A stretch of DNA of 64,000 bases. Source: Burkholderia diffusa. Lineage in GTDB: Bacteria > Pseudomonadota > Gammaproteobacteria > Burkholderiales > Burkholderiaceae. The stretch spans positions 1 to 64,000 of the forward strand of contig NZ_CP013364.1 of the NCBI RefSeq assembly GCF_001718315.1, written 5' to 3'. The translations under genes were made by a program, and so were the position numbers. The notes beneath the pieces are model-generated. The model saw only the letters and a list, made by a program, of their open reading frames with translations. It did no database searches and was not told the origin of the DNA. Positions 36,227 through 45,088 of this stretch are shown in pieces (position 1 is the first letter of the stretch; every line of letters starts with the position of its first letter).

Positions 36227-37273
36227 ATGACCGGTTCAGATTCACCTTCCGCCCAGCCCGGGCGTGCGCTGCCATCGCCGAGCGCGACGGTGCCGATCTC
36301 GCTCGTCAACGGGTTCCTCGCGAGTGCGGGCGCGCAGCGCGATGTGGTCGAGCGCTACCTGCGCGGGGCCGGCATTTCGCTCGAGCTGCTCGGCGAGCCG
36401 CATGCGCGCGTGACGGAAGAGCAATTCTCGACGCTGTACCGCACGCTCGCGATCGACCTGGACGACGAGATGCCCGGCATCTTCTCGCGCCCGCTGCGCG
36501 GCGGCACGCTGAAGTACCTGTGCCTGAGCCTGCTCGATGCGCGCAACCTCGAAACGGCGCTGCATCGTTTCGGCCAGTTCTTCCATATCCTGCTCGACGA
36601 CTTCTTCGTCGAATCGAAGCGCGACGGCCTGGTCGCGCAGGTGCTGCTGCGGCCGAACCCGGCCATCGGCCCGATTGGCGCGCTCGGCCAGGAGCTGATG
36701 CTCAAGCTCGTGCACGGCGTGTGTTCCTGGCTGATCGGGCAGAAGATCCCGCTGTTGCAGATCGAGTTCGCGTGCCCGCGTCCGCGCCATGCGGTCGAGC
36801 ATCTGTACTTCTTCACCGGCTCGGTGCAGTTCGACCGCGAACGCACGTTGATGCGCTTCAGCGCCGACTACCTCGACGCGCCGATCCGGCAGAGCAAGCG
36901 CAACCTGCGCAAATTCCTCGCGCGCGCGCCCGGCGACTGGATCTTCGAATCGTTCAGCGAACAGCTCGTATGCCATCGCGTGCGGCAGTACCTGTCGGCG
37001 GCGCTGCCCGACCTGCCCGTGATCGACCAGGCGGCCGAGCATCTGCATTGCTCGGTGCGCACGCTGAGCCGCCATCTGGCCTCCGAAGGCACGACGTTCC
37101 AGGCGCTCAAGGATGAACTGCGGCGCGACATCGCGATCCAGCGGCTCACCGACACGCTCGACACGATCGCGGCGATCGGCGCTGACATCGGCTTCGACGA
37201 TCCGAGCGCGTTCCATCGCGCGTTCCGCCACTGGACGGGCAGCACGCCGGGCACGTACCGGCGGCGCGCGTAG
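36227..37273 (+). CDS. AraC-family regulator with arabinose-binding-type N-terminal domain
   Basis: 348 residues from ATG 36227 (weak Shine-Dalgarno GACGGGGACGCG). N-terminal sensor domain (RYLRGAGISLELLGEP; HRFGQFFHILLDDFFVE). C-terminal HTH ~250-348 (VIDQAAEHLHCSVRTLSRHLASEGTTFQALK; IAAIGADIGFDDPSAFHRAFRHWTGSTPGTYRR). It belongs to the same subfamily as the regulator at 33049 but is diverged. It may respond to a fatty acid or acyl-CoA made by the neighbouring ligase; this is inference from position. Confidence 0.87.
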   Translation: MTGSDSPSAQPGRALPSPSATVPISLVNGFLASAGAQRDVVERYLRGAGISLELLGEPHARVTEEQFSTLYRTLAIDLDDEMPGIFSRPLRGGTLKYLCLSLLDARNLETALHRFGQFFHILLDDFFVESKRDGLVAQVLLRPNPAIGPIGALGQELMLKLVHGVCSWLIGQKIPLLQIEFACPRPRHAVEHLYFFTGSVQFDRERTLMRFSADYLDAPIRQSKRNLRKFLARAPGDWIFESFSEQLVCHRVRQYLSAALPDLPVIDQAAEHLHCSVRTLSRHLASEGTTFQALKDELRRDIAIQRLTDTLDTIAAIGADIGFDDPSAFHRAFRHWTGSTPGTYRRRA

Positions 37274-37475
37274 CGCGTCGCGCCGTGCATTCGAACGCGT
37301 TCCCATAACCGGCATCCTTCGCGCGCTCCCATGGATGGCTCCCCGTCGTCACGCGGCTGGTCGCGGGGACATCGTGCGGCCCTGCTTCGTATCCGGCGCG
37401 CGCGGCAGCAACACGTCGACGCATACGCCGGCGTTGACCGGCACGGCCTGCGAGCCCGGTGCAATCACGAAGCGG

Positions 37476-38540
37476 TCATCGCTTCAGTTGCCCGGTTTCG
37501 ATCAGCTGCTGAAAGAAGTCGTTCATCGACTCGGCGAGCGGACGGTAGCGTATCCCGAGTTCGTTGCGGCTGCGACTATTGTCGGCGCGCCACGGCAGTC
37601 CGACGTTGCGGGCGACGACGCGGCGCGTGACGCTCTTGTTCGCCAGCGGACCGACCAGCCATACGAGCCACTTCGGCAGGATGCGCCGCGGAATCGGGTA
37701 GTCGGCGCCGTACCGTTCGAGCAGCGTCGCGGCCATCGCCGGCAGGCTCGTGTTGTGACCCGACACGATGTAGCGGCCGTTCGCCTCCGGCAGGAATGCG
37801 GCCCGCACGTGCGCGTCGGCGACCTCCCGGACATCGACCGCGCCCATGCCGAGATCGGGCACGCCCATTTTCATCGTGCCGTTACCCATCTGCCGGACGA
37901 TCGCGAAGCTCTCCGATGTCGCATGCGGATTGATGCCCGGCCCGATGACGAGCGACGGATTGATGGTCACCAGATCCCAGCGCTGCTGCGCCCGCGCGAT
38001 TTTCCACGCTTCGCGTTCGGCCATCGTCTTCGAATACGAATACGGCTGGTGCGCGAGCGATGAACTGGTATTCCAGATCGCCTCCGTGAACACGCCGTTC
38101 GGCGTCGCGGCGAGATCGGCGTTGTCGCCGTAGATCGCGGCGCAACTGCTGGTGAGCACCACGCGCCGGACCGACGGCGTGCGATTTACCGTCTCGAGCA
38201 CGTTGCGCGTGCCGAGCAGCGCCGGATCGACCAGCTCTTTCTGAGGATCACGAACGGTAATGGTGAACGGCGACGCGGTATGGAAGACGATTCCGCACCC
38301 GGCCATTGCTTCCGCATACGATCCGGGTTCGAGCAGGTCGGCGCGGAAATAGCGGATCGTGCCGGGCTTGCCCGCCGCGATGCGCTGCAGATGCTCGAGC
38401 TTGCCTGCGTCGTCGGGATCGCGGACGGCCGCATGCACCGTCACGCCGGCTTCGAGCAGCCGTTGCACGAGCCAGCCCGCGACGTAGCCTGTCGCGCCGG
38501 TCACCATCACCGGCAGGTCGGTATCGATATTCATCATCAT
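37476..38540 (-). CDS. NAD-dependent epimerase/dehydratase, dihydroflavonol-4-reductase-like extended SDR
   Basis: 354 residues. Rossmann motif VTGATGYVAGWLVQRLL near the N-terminus, HTASPF strand and catalytic Ser in VLTSSCAAIYGD. The YxxxK of extended SDRs is present as YSYSKTMAEREAW. The reading fits the DFR/3-beta-HSD-like group of bacterial NADP(H) reductases. It is monocistronic on the minus strand. Substrate unknown; some members reduce aldehydes or ketones. Confidence 0.85.
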   Translation of the reverse strand: MMMNIDTDLPVMVTGATGYVAGWLVQRLLEAGVTVHAAVRDPDDAGKLEHLQRIAAGKPGTIRYFRADLLEPGSYAEAMAGCGIVFHTASPFTITVRDPQKELVDPALLGTRNVLETVNRTPSVRRVVLTSSCAAIYGDNADLAATPNGVFTEAIWNTSSSLAHQPYSYSKTMAEREAWKIARAQQRWDLVTINPSLVIGPGINPHATSESFAIVRQMGNGTMKMGVPDLGMGAVDVREVADAHVRAAFLPEANGRYIVSGHNTSLPAMAATLLERYGADYPIPRRILPKWLVWLVGPLANKSVTRRVVARNVGLPWRADNSRSRNELGIRYRPLAESMNDFFQQLIETGQLKR

Positions 38541-38748
38541 GGGTTCCGTTACCGAAGATGGTGAACATGATGCCGTTTTTTCGTCGTCGGGTAACGCTCC
38601 ATGCGTGCCGGGTGTGCGCCGTCAACCAGCGCGGTACGGCGGACGACGGAAGAGGGAGGGAGCGACCGGGAGACGGGAAGGAGGATGTCGGGCCGCAGCG
38701 ATGCGCGGTTCCGACATCCGTCAGGGCAGGCAGGAGCCACGTGGCGCC

Positions 38749-38770
38749 GGAGCGGATTGGTGTCCGCTCC
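38749..38770 (-). terminator. Stem-loop downstream of pntB
   Basis: Perfect 8-bp stem GGAGCGGA / TCCGCTCC with a six-base loop, 17 bases past the pntB stop on the minus strand. There is no T-run. The rest of the 246-base gap to the next gene shows nothing else. Confidence 0.4.
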
Positions 38771-38786
38771 GCGCGCGCGGCAGTGC

Positions 38787-40202
38787 TCACGCTTTCAGCG
38801 CACCGAAGATCTCATTGAGCATCGACTTCGCGTCGCCGAACAACATGCGGTTGTTGTCCTTGTAGAACAGCGGATTGTCGACGCCCGCATAACCCGAAGC
38901 CATGCTGCGCTTCATCACGATCGACGTCTTCGCCTTCCACACTTCGAGCACCGGCATGCCGGCGATCGGGCTCGACGGATCATCCTGCGCGGCCGGGTTC
39001 ACGATGTCGTTCGCGCCGATCACCATCGACACGTCGGCTTCGGGGAAGTCGCCGTTGATCTCGTCCATTTCCAGCACGATGTCGTACGGCACCTTCGCTT
39101 CGGCCAGCAGCACGTTCATGTGCCCCGGCATGCGGCCCGCGACCGGATGGATCGCGAAACGCACGTCGACGCCTTTCTCGCGCAGCAGCTTCGTCAGTTC
39201 GAATACCGTGTGCTGGGCCTGTGCGACGGCCATCCCATAGCCGGGCACGATGATCACGCGCTTCGCCTCGCGCAGCAGCTCGGCCGTCTCCGCCGCGCTC
39301 ACCGCGACCGCCTCGCCGGCCGGCTGTGCCGCGCCGCCGCCGGCTGCCGCCGGTGCGCCCGCGCCGCTGCCGAAGCCGCCGGCGATCACGCTGATGAAGT
39401 TGCGGTTCATCGCGCGGCACATGATGTACGAGAGAATCGCACCGGACGAGCCCACCAGCGCGCCGATCACGATCAGCAGGTCGTTGCCGAGCATGAAGCC
39501 GGTGGCCGCCGCCGCCCACCCCGAGTAGCTGTTGAGCATCGACACCACGACCGGCATGTCCGCGCCGCCGATGGCCATCACCATGTGCACGCCGAACAGC
39601 AGCGAGATCACCGTCATCACGATGAGCGGCAGCATGCCGTCCTGGATGGTTTCCGCATGCAGGAACGCACGGCCGTAGTAGATCACGATCAGCAGCGCGG
39701 CCAGGTTCAGCCAGTGCCGCGCCGGCAGCAGCAGCGGCTTGCCGCCGATCTTGCCCGACAGCTTGCCGAACGCGATGATCGAGCCCGCGAAGGTCACCGC
39801 GCCGATCAGGATCCCGACATAAATCTCGACCTCGTGGATGGCCTTCTCCGCGCCGGTGAACTGCAGCGACGTGTCGATGTAGCTTGCGAAGCCGACGAGG
39901 CATGCCGCGAGACCGACCAGGCTGTGCATCAGCGCGACCAGTTCCGGCATCTGCGTCATCTGCACCTTCTTCGCGGCGTACAGGCCGACGGCGCCGCCGA
40001 CGACGAGCGCCGCGATCACGTACGGAATGCCCGCGGCCGACACGCGCGGACCGGCGACGGTCGCCAGCACGGCGATCAGCATGCCGATCATGCCGAGCAG
40101 GTTGCCGCGCCGTGCGGTTTCGGGATTGGCGAGGCCGCCCAGGCTGAGGATGAACAGGATCGCGGCGCCGATATAGGAGACGGTAGTCAGGTTGGAAGTC
40201 AT
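38787..40202 (-). CDS. pntB: NAD(P) transhydrogenase subunit beta
   Basis: 471 residues, ATG 40202 with AAGGGG upstream. The N-terminal two thirds contain eight or nine TM helices (LTTVSYIGAAILFILSLGGLANP; LNLAALLIVIYYGRAF; LLFGVHMVMAIGGADMPVVVSMLNSYSGWAAAATGF). The C-terminal NADP(H)-binding domain III includes VIVPGYGMAVAQAQH, HPVAGRMPGHMNVLLAEA, VIGANDIVNPAA and RSMASGYAGVDNPLFYKDNNRMLFGDAK. With PntA it couples hydride transfer from NADH to NADP+ to proton entry, supplying NADPH. It lies 13 bases after pntA. Confidence 0.95.
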   Translation of the reverse strand: MTSNLTTVSYIGAAILFILSLGGLANPETARRGNLLGMIGMLIAVLATVAGPRVSAAGIPYVIAALVVGGAVGLYAAKKVQMTQMPELVALMHSLVGLAACLVGFASYIDTSLQFTGAEKAIHEVEIYVGILIGAVTFAGSIIAFGKLSGKIGGKPLLLPARHWLNLAALLIVIYYGRAFLHAETIQDGMLPLIVMTVISLLFGVHMVMAIGGADMPVVVSMLNSYSGWAAAATGFMLGNDLLIVIGALVGSSGAILSYIMCRAMNRNFISVIAGGFGSGAGAPAAAGGGAAQPAGEAVAVSAAETAELLREAKRVIIVPGYGMAVAQAQHTVFELTKLLREKGVDVRFAIHPVAGRMPGHMNVLLAEAKVPYDIVLEMDEINGDFPEADVSMVIGANDIVNPAAQDDPSSPIAGMPVLEVWKAKTSIVMKRSMASGYAGVDNPLFYKDNNRMLFGDAKSMLNEIFGALKA

Positions 40203-40215
40203 TGTTGTCGTCCCC

Positions 40216-41817
40216 TTATTTGCGGAACATCGCCAGCATGCGGCGCGTGACCGCGAAGCCGCCGAACATGTTGACGGCCGTGAGCGTGAGCGCGCCCACC
40301 GCCAGGCCCAGGATCAACCCGGACGGGCGGTCGCCGGCGTTGGCCAGCTCGCCCAGCGGCGGCGCGACCTGCACGAGCGCGCCGATCGCGATGATCGACG
40401 AGATCGCGTTGGTCACGCTCATCAGCGGCGTGTGCAGCGACGGCGTGACGTTCCAGATCACCATGTAGCCGACGAAGCACGCGAGCACGAACACCGTGAA
40501 GTGCGACAGGAAGCTGGACGGCGCGAACTGGCCGACCAGCAGGAATGCCAGCGCGCCGATCGCGAACACGATCGCGAGCGCCTTGGCCGACATCGGCTCG
40601 CCGCCATGGCCGTGGCCCTTGGACTTCGCGGGTGCTGCCGCCGCGGGCGTGGCCGCAGCCGGCTTGGGCGCGACGGCCGGCTGCTTGATCGGCGGCGGCG
40701 GCCAGGTGACGTTGCCTTCCTTGATCACGGTGAGGCCGCGAATCGCATCGTCGTCGAAGTCGACGTTGAGCGTGCCGTCCTTCGCCTTGCAGAGCTCCTC
40801 GATCACGCGCAGCAGGTTGGTCGCATACAGCGTGGACGACTGCCGCGACAGGCGCGATGCGAGATCGGTATAGCCGACGATCGTCACACCGTGGCGCACG
40901 ACCGCTTCGCCGGGCACCGTGAGCTCGCAGTTGCCGCCCTGTTCGGCGGCCATGTCGACGATCACGCTGCCGGGCTTCATCGACTGCACCATTTCGGCGG
41001 TGATGAGCTTCGGCGCCGGCTTGCCGGGGATGAGTGCGGTGGTGATGATGATGTCGGCGTCCTTGGCCTGCTGCGCGTACATCGCGCGCTGCGCCTGCTG
41101 GAAGCCTTCGCTCATCACCTTCGCGTAGCCGCCGCCGCCCGAGCCTTCCTCTTCGTAGTCGACCTTGACGAATTCTCCGCCCAGCGACTTGACCTGATCG
41201 GCCACTTCGGCGCGCGTGTCGTTCGCGCGCACGATCGCGCCGAGACTCGCGGCCGTGCCGATCGCGGCCAGACCGGCCACGCCGGCGCCGGCGATGAACA
41301 CCTTGGCCGGCGGGATCTTGCCGGCCGCCGTGACCTGGCCGTTCAGGAAGCGGCCGAACGCATGCGCGGCCTCGATCACCGCGCGATAGCCGCTGATGCC
41401 GGCCATCGACGTGAGCGCGTCCATCTTCTGCGCGCGCGACAGCGTGCGCGGCAGCGAATCGATCGCCAGCACCGTGGCGCGCTTCGCGGCCAGCTGCTGC
41501 ATCAACTCGGGGTTCTGCGCGGGCCACACGAAGCCGATCAGCGTGCCGCCTTCGCGCATCAGCGCGACTTCGTCGGCGCTCGGCGGGCGGACCTTGAACA
41601 CGATGTCGCTGCCGGACCAGAGCTCGGCCGCGGTGGCCGCGATGCTCGCGCCGGCCGCGCGGTATGCGTCGTCGTCAAAGTTCGCGCCGGCTCCGGCGCC
41701 GCTTTGGACGGCCACCGTAAAACCCAGCTTGATCAGTTTCTCGACCACTTCGGGGACGGTCGCCACGCGCCGTTCCTGAGTGGCTGTCTCCAGAGGAATC
41801 CCAATCTGTAATGTCAT
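40216..41817 (-). CDS. pntA: NAD(P) transhydrogenase subunit alpha
   Basis: 533 residues from ATG 41817 (MTLQIGIPLE). NAD(H)-binding domain I occupies the first ~380 residues (ERRVATVPEVVEKLIKLGFTV; RTLSRAQKMDALTSMAGISGYRAVIEA; VFIAGAGVAGLAAIGTAASLGA). A Pro/Ala-rich linker follows, then about four TM helices (~420-525) as in the fused E. coli-type PntA. Subunits alpha-1 and alpha-2 are therefore one polypeptide here. First gene of the pntAB pair; promoter in the 435-base gap upstream. Confidence 0.95.
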   Translation of the reverse strand: MTLQIGIPLETATQERRVATVPEVVEKLIKLGFTVAVQSGAGAGANFDDDAYRAAGASIAATAAELWSGSDIVFKVRPPSADEVALMREGGTLIGFVWPAQNPELMQQLAAKRATVLAIDSLPRTLSRAQKMDALTSMAGISGYRAVIEAAHAFGRFLNGQVTAAGKIPPAKVFIAGAGVAGLAAIGTAASLGAIVRANDTRAEVADQVKSLGGEFVKVDYEEEGSGGGGYAKVMSEGFQQAQRAMYAQQAKDADIIITTALIPGKPAPKLITAEMVQSMKPGSVIVDMAAEQGGNCELTVPGEAVVRHGVTIVGYTDLASRLSRQSSTLYATNLLRVIEELCKAKDGTLNVDFDDDAIRGLTVIKEGNVTWPPPPIKQPAVAPKPAAATPAAAAPAKSKGHGHGGEPMSAKALAIVFAIGALAFLLVGQFAPSSFLSHFTVFVLACFVGYMVIWNVTPSLHTPLMSVTNAISSIIAIGALVQVAPPLGELANAGDRPSGLILGLAVGALTLTAVNMFGGFAVTRRMLAMFRK

Positions 41818-42252
41818 AGTAGGAAAGATGGGTGATGGATCGGTGATGGCCATCGCGAAGCGCGCGGGCCGGTGCGTCAAGGTACCAGAATCATGTGCGT
41901 GTTTAGTGGCGTGTGCGAGGGTTTGCGCGAGGAATAGAACGATCGTTCGCTGAATGCGGATAGAGTATGCCGCATAACGACGGGGCTATCGAGTGCACAA
42001 ATACGTTGAACGCGTCTCCCACTGTTCTGTTGCGTTTTATCCACGCGCGGGAAATATCGCGTCGGCTGAACGGATGTTGACGAGGCGATCGAGCCGTCGC
42101 TCCCATGATGCGTCGCTGCTGCGCGGCGGGGCTGCCCGGGCTTCCCATAACCGGCTTCCTGTGAGGATTTCGACGATGCCGACCGGCCGGTAGGTCAATG
42201 ACGCGCTGCTTGTCGCAGGCGAATCCGTCGGCGTCGCGCGTCGATCCCCGGA
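41818..42252. promoter_or_regulatory. Upstream region of pntAB
   Basis: 435 bases without a supported gene, between the pntA start and the end of the DMSP-lyase-like gene, both on the minus strand. The part at 41930-42060 is comparatively A+T-rich and should contain the pntAB promoter. No distinct repeat was found. Confidence 0.25.
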
Positions 42253-42843
42253 TCAATGCAGCAGGCACCATATCGCGAGGAACGGCGCGCTGCCGGATCG
42301 CATCGCGTGCAGTGCGCCAGGGGCGTTGTGGATCCCGCCGCCGATCCCCGGATCGAACCACGCGCCGTTTTGCTGACGGAATTCGCCGGCGGTCAAGAGC
42401 ACGTACGCTTCCTCTGGCGCGTGACCATGATCCGGATACCTGACGCCGGGCATCATCAAAGAGAAGCCGAGCTGAAGGTCGTCGCGGCTTTCGGCGCCGC
42501 CGGGCCCGCAGATCATCCCGTTCGCGTGCCCGTCGACGTAGTTCGGGCTGCCGTCCTTGCCCGAAGTGCGACGCGACCAACCGATCACGGGTTCGAGCGA
42601 CTTGATCAGGCGCGCGACGGTGGCGAACGTCGGGCCGACGCGCGCGACCGACTCGAGCGCCGGGTCGAGCCATTCGCATGCGGGGTAGCGCACCGCGAGG
42701 CGCGTTCCGTTGTCCGACGGCGTCCGCAGCCGTGCGAATACTCGCGGCGCGAATGCGCGCGCGGAGGGTGGAAGCTTGTCCGACTGGAACAGATCGCCGG
42801 CAACCCGGACGAAATCCGCGATGTCTTTCGGGCGTTCACTCAT
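42253..42843 (-). CDS. DMSP-lyase-like cupin (DddL/DddQ superfamily)
   Basis: 196 residues. A C-terminal cupin barrel carries PDHGHAPEEAYVLLTAGEF (His139, His141, Glu144/145, Tyr147) and a second-motif His179 in NAPGALHAMRS. This is the H-x-H-x(n)-E-x-Y arrangement of the cupin-DLL superfamily that includes DddL, DddQ and DddW. Those enzymes cleave dimethylsulfoniopropionate to DMS and acrylate, but many soil homologues have no proven DMSP activity. An aromatic-rich N-terminal helical part (~1-100) matches that family in size. It is divergent from the acyl-CoA dehydrogenase operon. Confidence 0.7.
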   Translation of the reverse strand: MSERPKDIADFVRVAGDLFQSDKLPPSARAFAPRVFARLRTPSDNGTRLAVRYPACEWLDPALESVARVGPTFATVARLIKSLEPVIGWSRRTSGKDGSPNYVDGHANGMICGPGGAESRDDLQLGFSLMMPGVRYPDHGHAPEEAYVLLTAGEFRQQNGAWFDPGIGGGIHNAPGALHAMRSGSAPFLAIWCLLH

Positions 42844-43263
42844 CCTGGTCTCTGCTCCCGCGCGTGCTTGGCCTGATGTGACGAAAGTCTACGCAGAAAC
42901 GTGCGCGCGCGGACGGCGAAAACGGGCGGTCGACTTGGCGCCGGCCGCCATGCGGATCGGCGACGAATTTCTTCGGCACGCCCGAATCGAACACCGCACA
43001 GCCGCTCGTCCCATCCCGCCGGCACGCCGATTGCGTCTCGCCTTTGCCGAGGCTGGCCCTCGAAAATGCCCGCCAGGACGCAGGTTCCCGTCATCGCCGC
43101 GCGCGTCGTGTGGCCGGTTTTGTCACCATGTGGGCCGGATATGACAATGGAAAACCGCCGGCGCGGCATTACGATGGGTCACGACGTCGCCTGGCGCTGG
43201 CCGCTTTTGCCGCAGCCGACCGGGCCGCGCGCCTCATTCACCGCCTGATTTGGAACATCGACC
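42844..43263. promoter_or_regulatory. Divergent control region ahead of the beta-oxidation operon
   Basis: 420 bases with no supported gene. It separates the minus-strand cupin and the plus-strand acyl-CoA dehydrogenase, so it should hold both promoters. The least GC-rich segment is 43110-43160 (GGTTTTGTCACCATG...GATATGACAATGG). No FadR- or PsrA-like palindrome was recognised. Confidence 0.25.
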
Positions 43264-45054
43264 ATGAGCTATAACGCCCCTGTCAAGGACATGCTGTTCG
43301 TGCTGAAGGAACTCGCGGGCATCGACACCGTCGCGCAGTTGCCGGGCTTCGAGGACGCCGGCTACGACACCGCGCAGGCCGTGCTCGACGAATCCGCGAA
43401 ATTCTGCGGTGAAGTGCTGGCGCCGCTGAACGTCGAGGGCGACCGCAACCCGAGCAGCTGGAAGGACGGCGTCGTGACGGCGACGCCCGGCTTCGGCGCC
43501 GCGTTCCGCCAGTTCGTCGAAGGCGGCTGGCAAGGCTTGCAGCACCCCGCCGAATACGATGGCCAGGGGCTGCCGAAGTTGATCGCGACGCCGTGCATCG
43601 AGATGCTGAACGCGTCGAACCTGTCGTTCGCGCTGTGCCCGCTGCTCACCGACGGCGCGATCGAGGCGCTGCTGACGGCCGGCACCGACGAACAGAAGCA
43701 ACGTTACGTGCCGAAGCTGATCTCGGGCGAATGGACCGGCACGATGAACCTGACCGAGCCGCAGGCCGGTTCGGACCTGGCGCTGGTGCGCTCGCGCGCG
43801 GAGCCGCAGGGCGACGGCACGTACAAGGTGTTCGGCACGAAGATCTTCATCACGTGGGGCGAGCACGACATGGCGGACAACATCGTCCACCTGGTGCTCG
43901 CGCGCACGCCGAACGCGCCGGAAGGCGTGAAGGGCATCTCGCTGTTCATCGTGCCGAAGTTCCTGGTCAACGACGACGGCTCGCTCGGCGCACGCAATGA
44001 CGTGCATTGCGTGTCGATCGAGCACAAGCTCGGGATCAAGGCGAGCCCGACCGCGGTGCTGCAATACGGCGACCACGGCGGCGCGATCGGCTACCTGGTC
44101 GGCGAGGAGAATCGCGGCCTCGAATACATGTTCATCATGATGAACGCCGCGCGCTTCGGCGTCGGGATGCAGGGGATCGGCGTGGCCGATCGCGCATACC
44201 AGAAGGCTGCGGCATTCGCGAAGGAGCGCGTGCAGAGCCGCCCGGTCGACGGTTCGGCGAAGCAGTCGGTGACGATCATCCATCACCCGGACGTGCGCCG
44301 CATGCTCGGCACGATGCGTGCGCTGACCGAAGGCGCGCGGGCGCTGGCCTACGTGGCAGCCGCGCACAGCGACATTGCCCACCGCCATTCGGACGAGGCG
44401 ACGCGCACGCGTCATCAGGCAATCTACGAATATCTGGTGCCGGTCGTGAAGGGCTGGAGCACGGAGATGGTGAACGACGTGGCGAGCCTCGGCGTGCAGG
44501 TTCACGGCGGGATGGGCTTCATCGAGGAAACCGGCGCCGCGCAGTACTATCGCGATGCGCGGATCCTCGCGATCTACGAAGGCACGACCGCGATCCAGGC
44601 GAACGACCTGGTCGGCCGCAAGACGATGCGCGACGGCGGTGCGGTGGCGAAGGCGCTGATCGCGGAGATCGGCGACACCGTCGCGGCGCTCGGCAAGGTG
44701 GATGGCGCGGCGGCCGCATCGATGAAGGCGCAGCTCGAGAAGGGCGCGCGCTCGCTGTCGACGGTGGTCGATTACGTGGTCGCAAACGTGAAGCAGGACC
44801 CGAACGCGGTGTTCGCCGGCAGCGTGCCGTATCTGAAGCTGGCGGGCGTGGTGCTGTGCGGCTGGCAGATGGCGCGCGCGCTGCTGGCGGCGCACGCGAA
44901 TCGCGCGAGCGACACGGCGTTCTTCGAGGCGAAGATCGCGATCGCGCAATGCTATGCGGAACACGTCCTCGTGCAGGCCGGCACGCTCGAAGCGTCGATC
45001 GTCGGCGCCAAGGGCAACGAGAGCGTGCTCGCGTTGACGGAAGACCAGTTCTGA
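43264..45054 (+). CDS. Acyl-CoA dehydrogenase, long (DmdC/FadE-like, with C-terminal extension)
   Basis: 596 residues. The ACAD core spans ~40-440: MNLTEPQAGSDLALVRSRA (FAD/substrate signature), TWGEHDMADNIVHLVLART, and DARILAIYEGTTAIQANDL with the catalytic Glu in the YEGTT motif. A further ~130-residue helical C-terminal domain is present, as in 3-methylmercaptopropionyl-CoA dehydrogenase (DmdC) and its many fatty-acyl homologues of this length. It makes the trans-2-enoyl-CoA and passes electrons to ETF. First gene of a four-gene run with ETF-QO, thiolase and hydroxyacyl-CoA dehydrogenase, which argues for general beta-oxidation. Confidence 0.88.
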   Translation: MSYNAPVKDMLFVLKELAGIDTVAQLPGFEDAGYDTAQAVLDESAKFCGEVLAPLNVEGDRNPSSWKDGVVTATPGFGAAFRQFVEGGWQGLQHPAEYDGQGLPKLIATPCIEMLNASNLSFALCPLLTDGAIEALLTAGTDEQKQRYVPKLISGEWTGTMNLTEPQAGSDLALVRSRAEPQGDGTYKVFGTKIFITWGEHDMADNIVHLVLARTPNAPEGVKGISLFIVPKFLVNDDGSLGARNDVHCVSIEHKLGIKASPTAVLQYGDHGGAIGYLVGEENRGLEYMFIMMNAARFGVGMQGIGVADRAYQKAAAFAKERVQSRPVDGSAKQSVTIIHHPDVRRMLGTMRALTEGARALAYVAAAHSDIAHRHSDEATRTRHQAIYEYLVPVVKGWSTEMVNDVASLGVQVHGGMGFIEETGAAQYYRDARILAIYEGTTAIQANDLVGRKTMRDGGAVAKALIAEIGDTVAALGKVDGAAAASMKAQLEKGARSLSTVVDYVVANVKQDPNAVFAGSVPYLKLAGVVLCGWQMARALLAAHANRASDTAFFEAKIAIAQCYAEHVLVQAGTLEASIVGAKGNESVLALTEDQF

Positions 45055-45088
45055 CCATCACGGTCGGGGCGCAGGAGGAGACAGGATT

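Noticed and set aside
37274..37475. Minus-strand frame reading FVIAPGSQAVPVNAG... after the AraC gene
   Set aside because: Not attributable to any family; the gap is only 200 bases and no start with a ribosome-binding site was found.
42253..42843. Naming the cupin dddL outright
   Set aside because: Superfamily membership is supported, but many homologues lack DMSP lyase activity and the neighbours are general fatty-acid genes.
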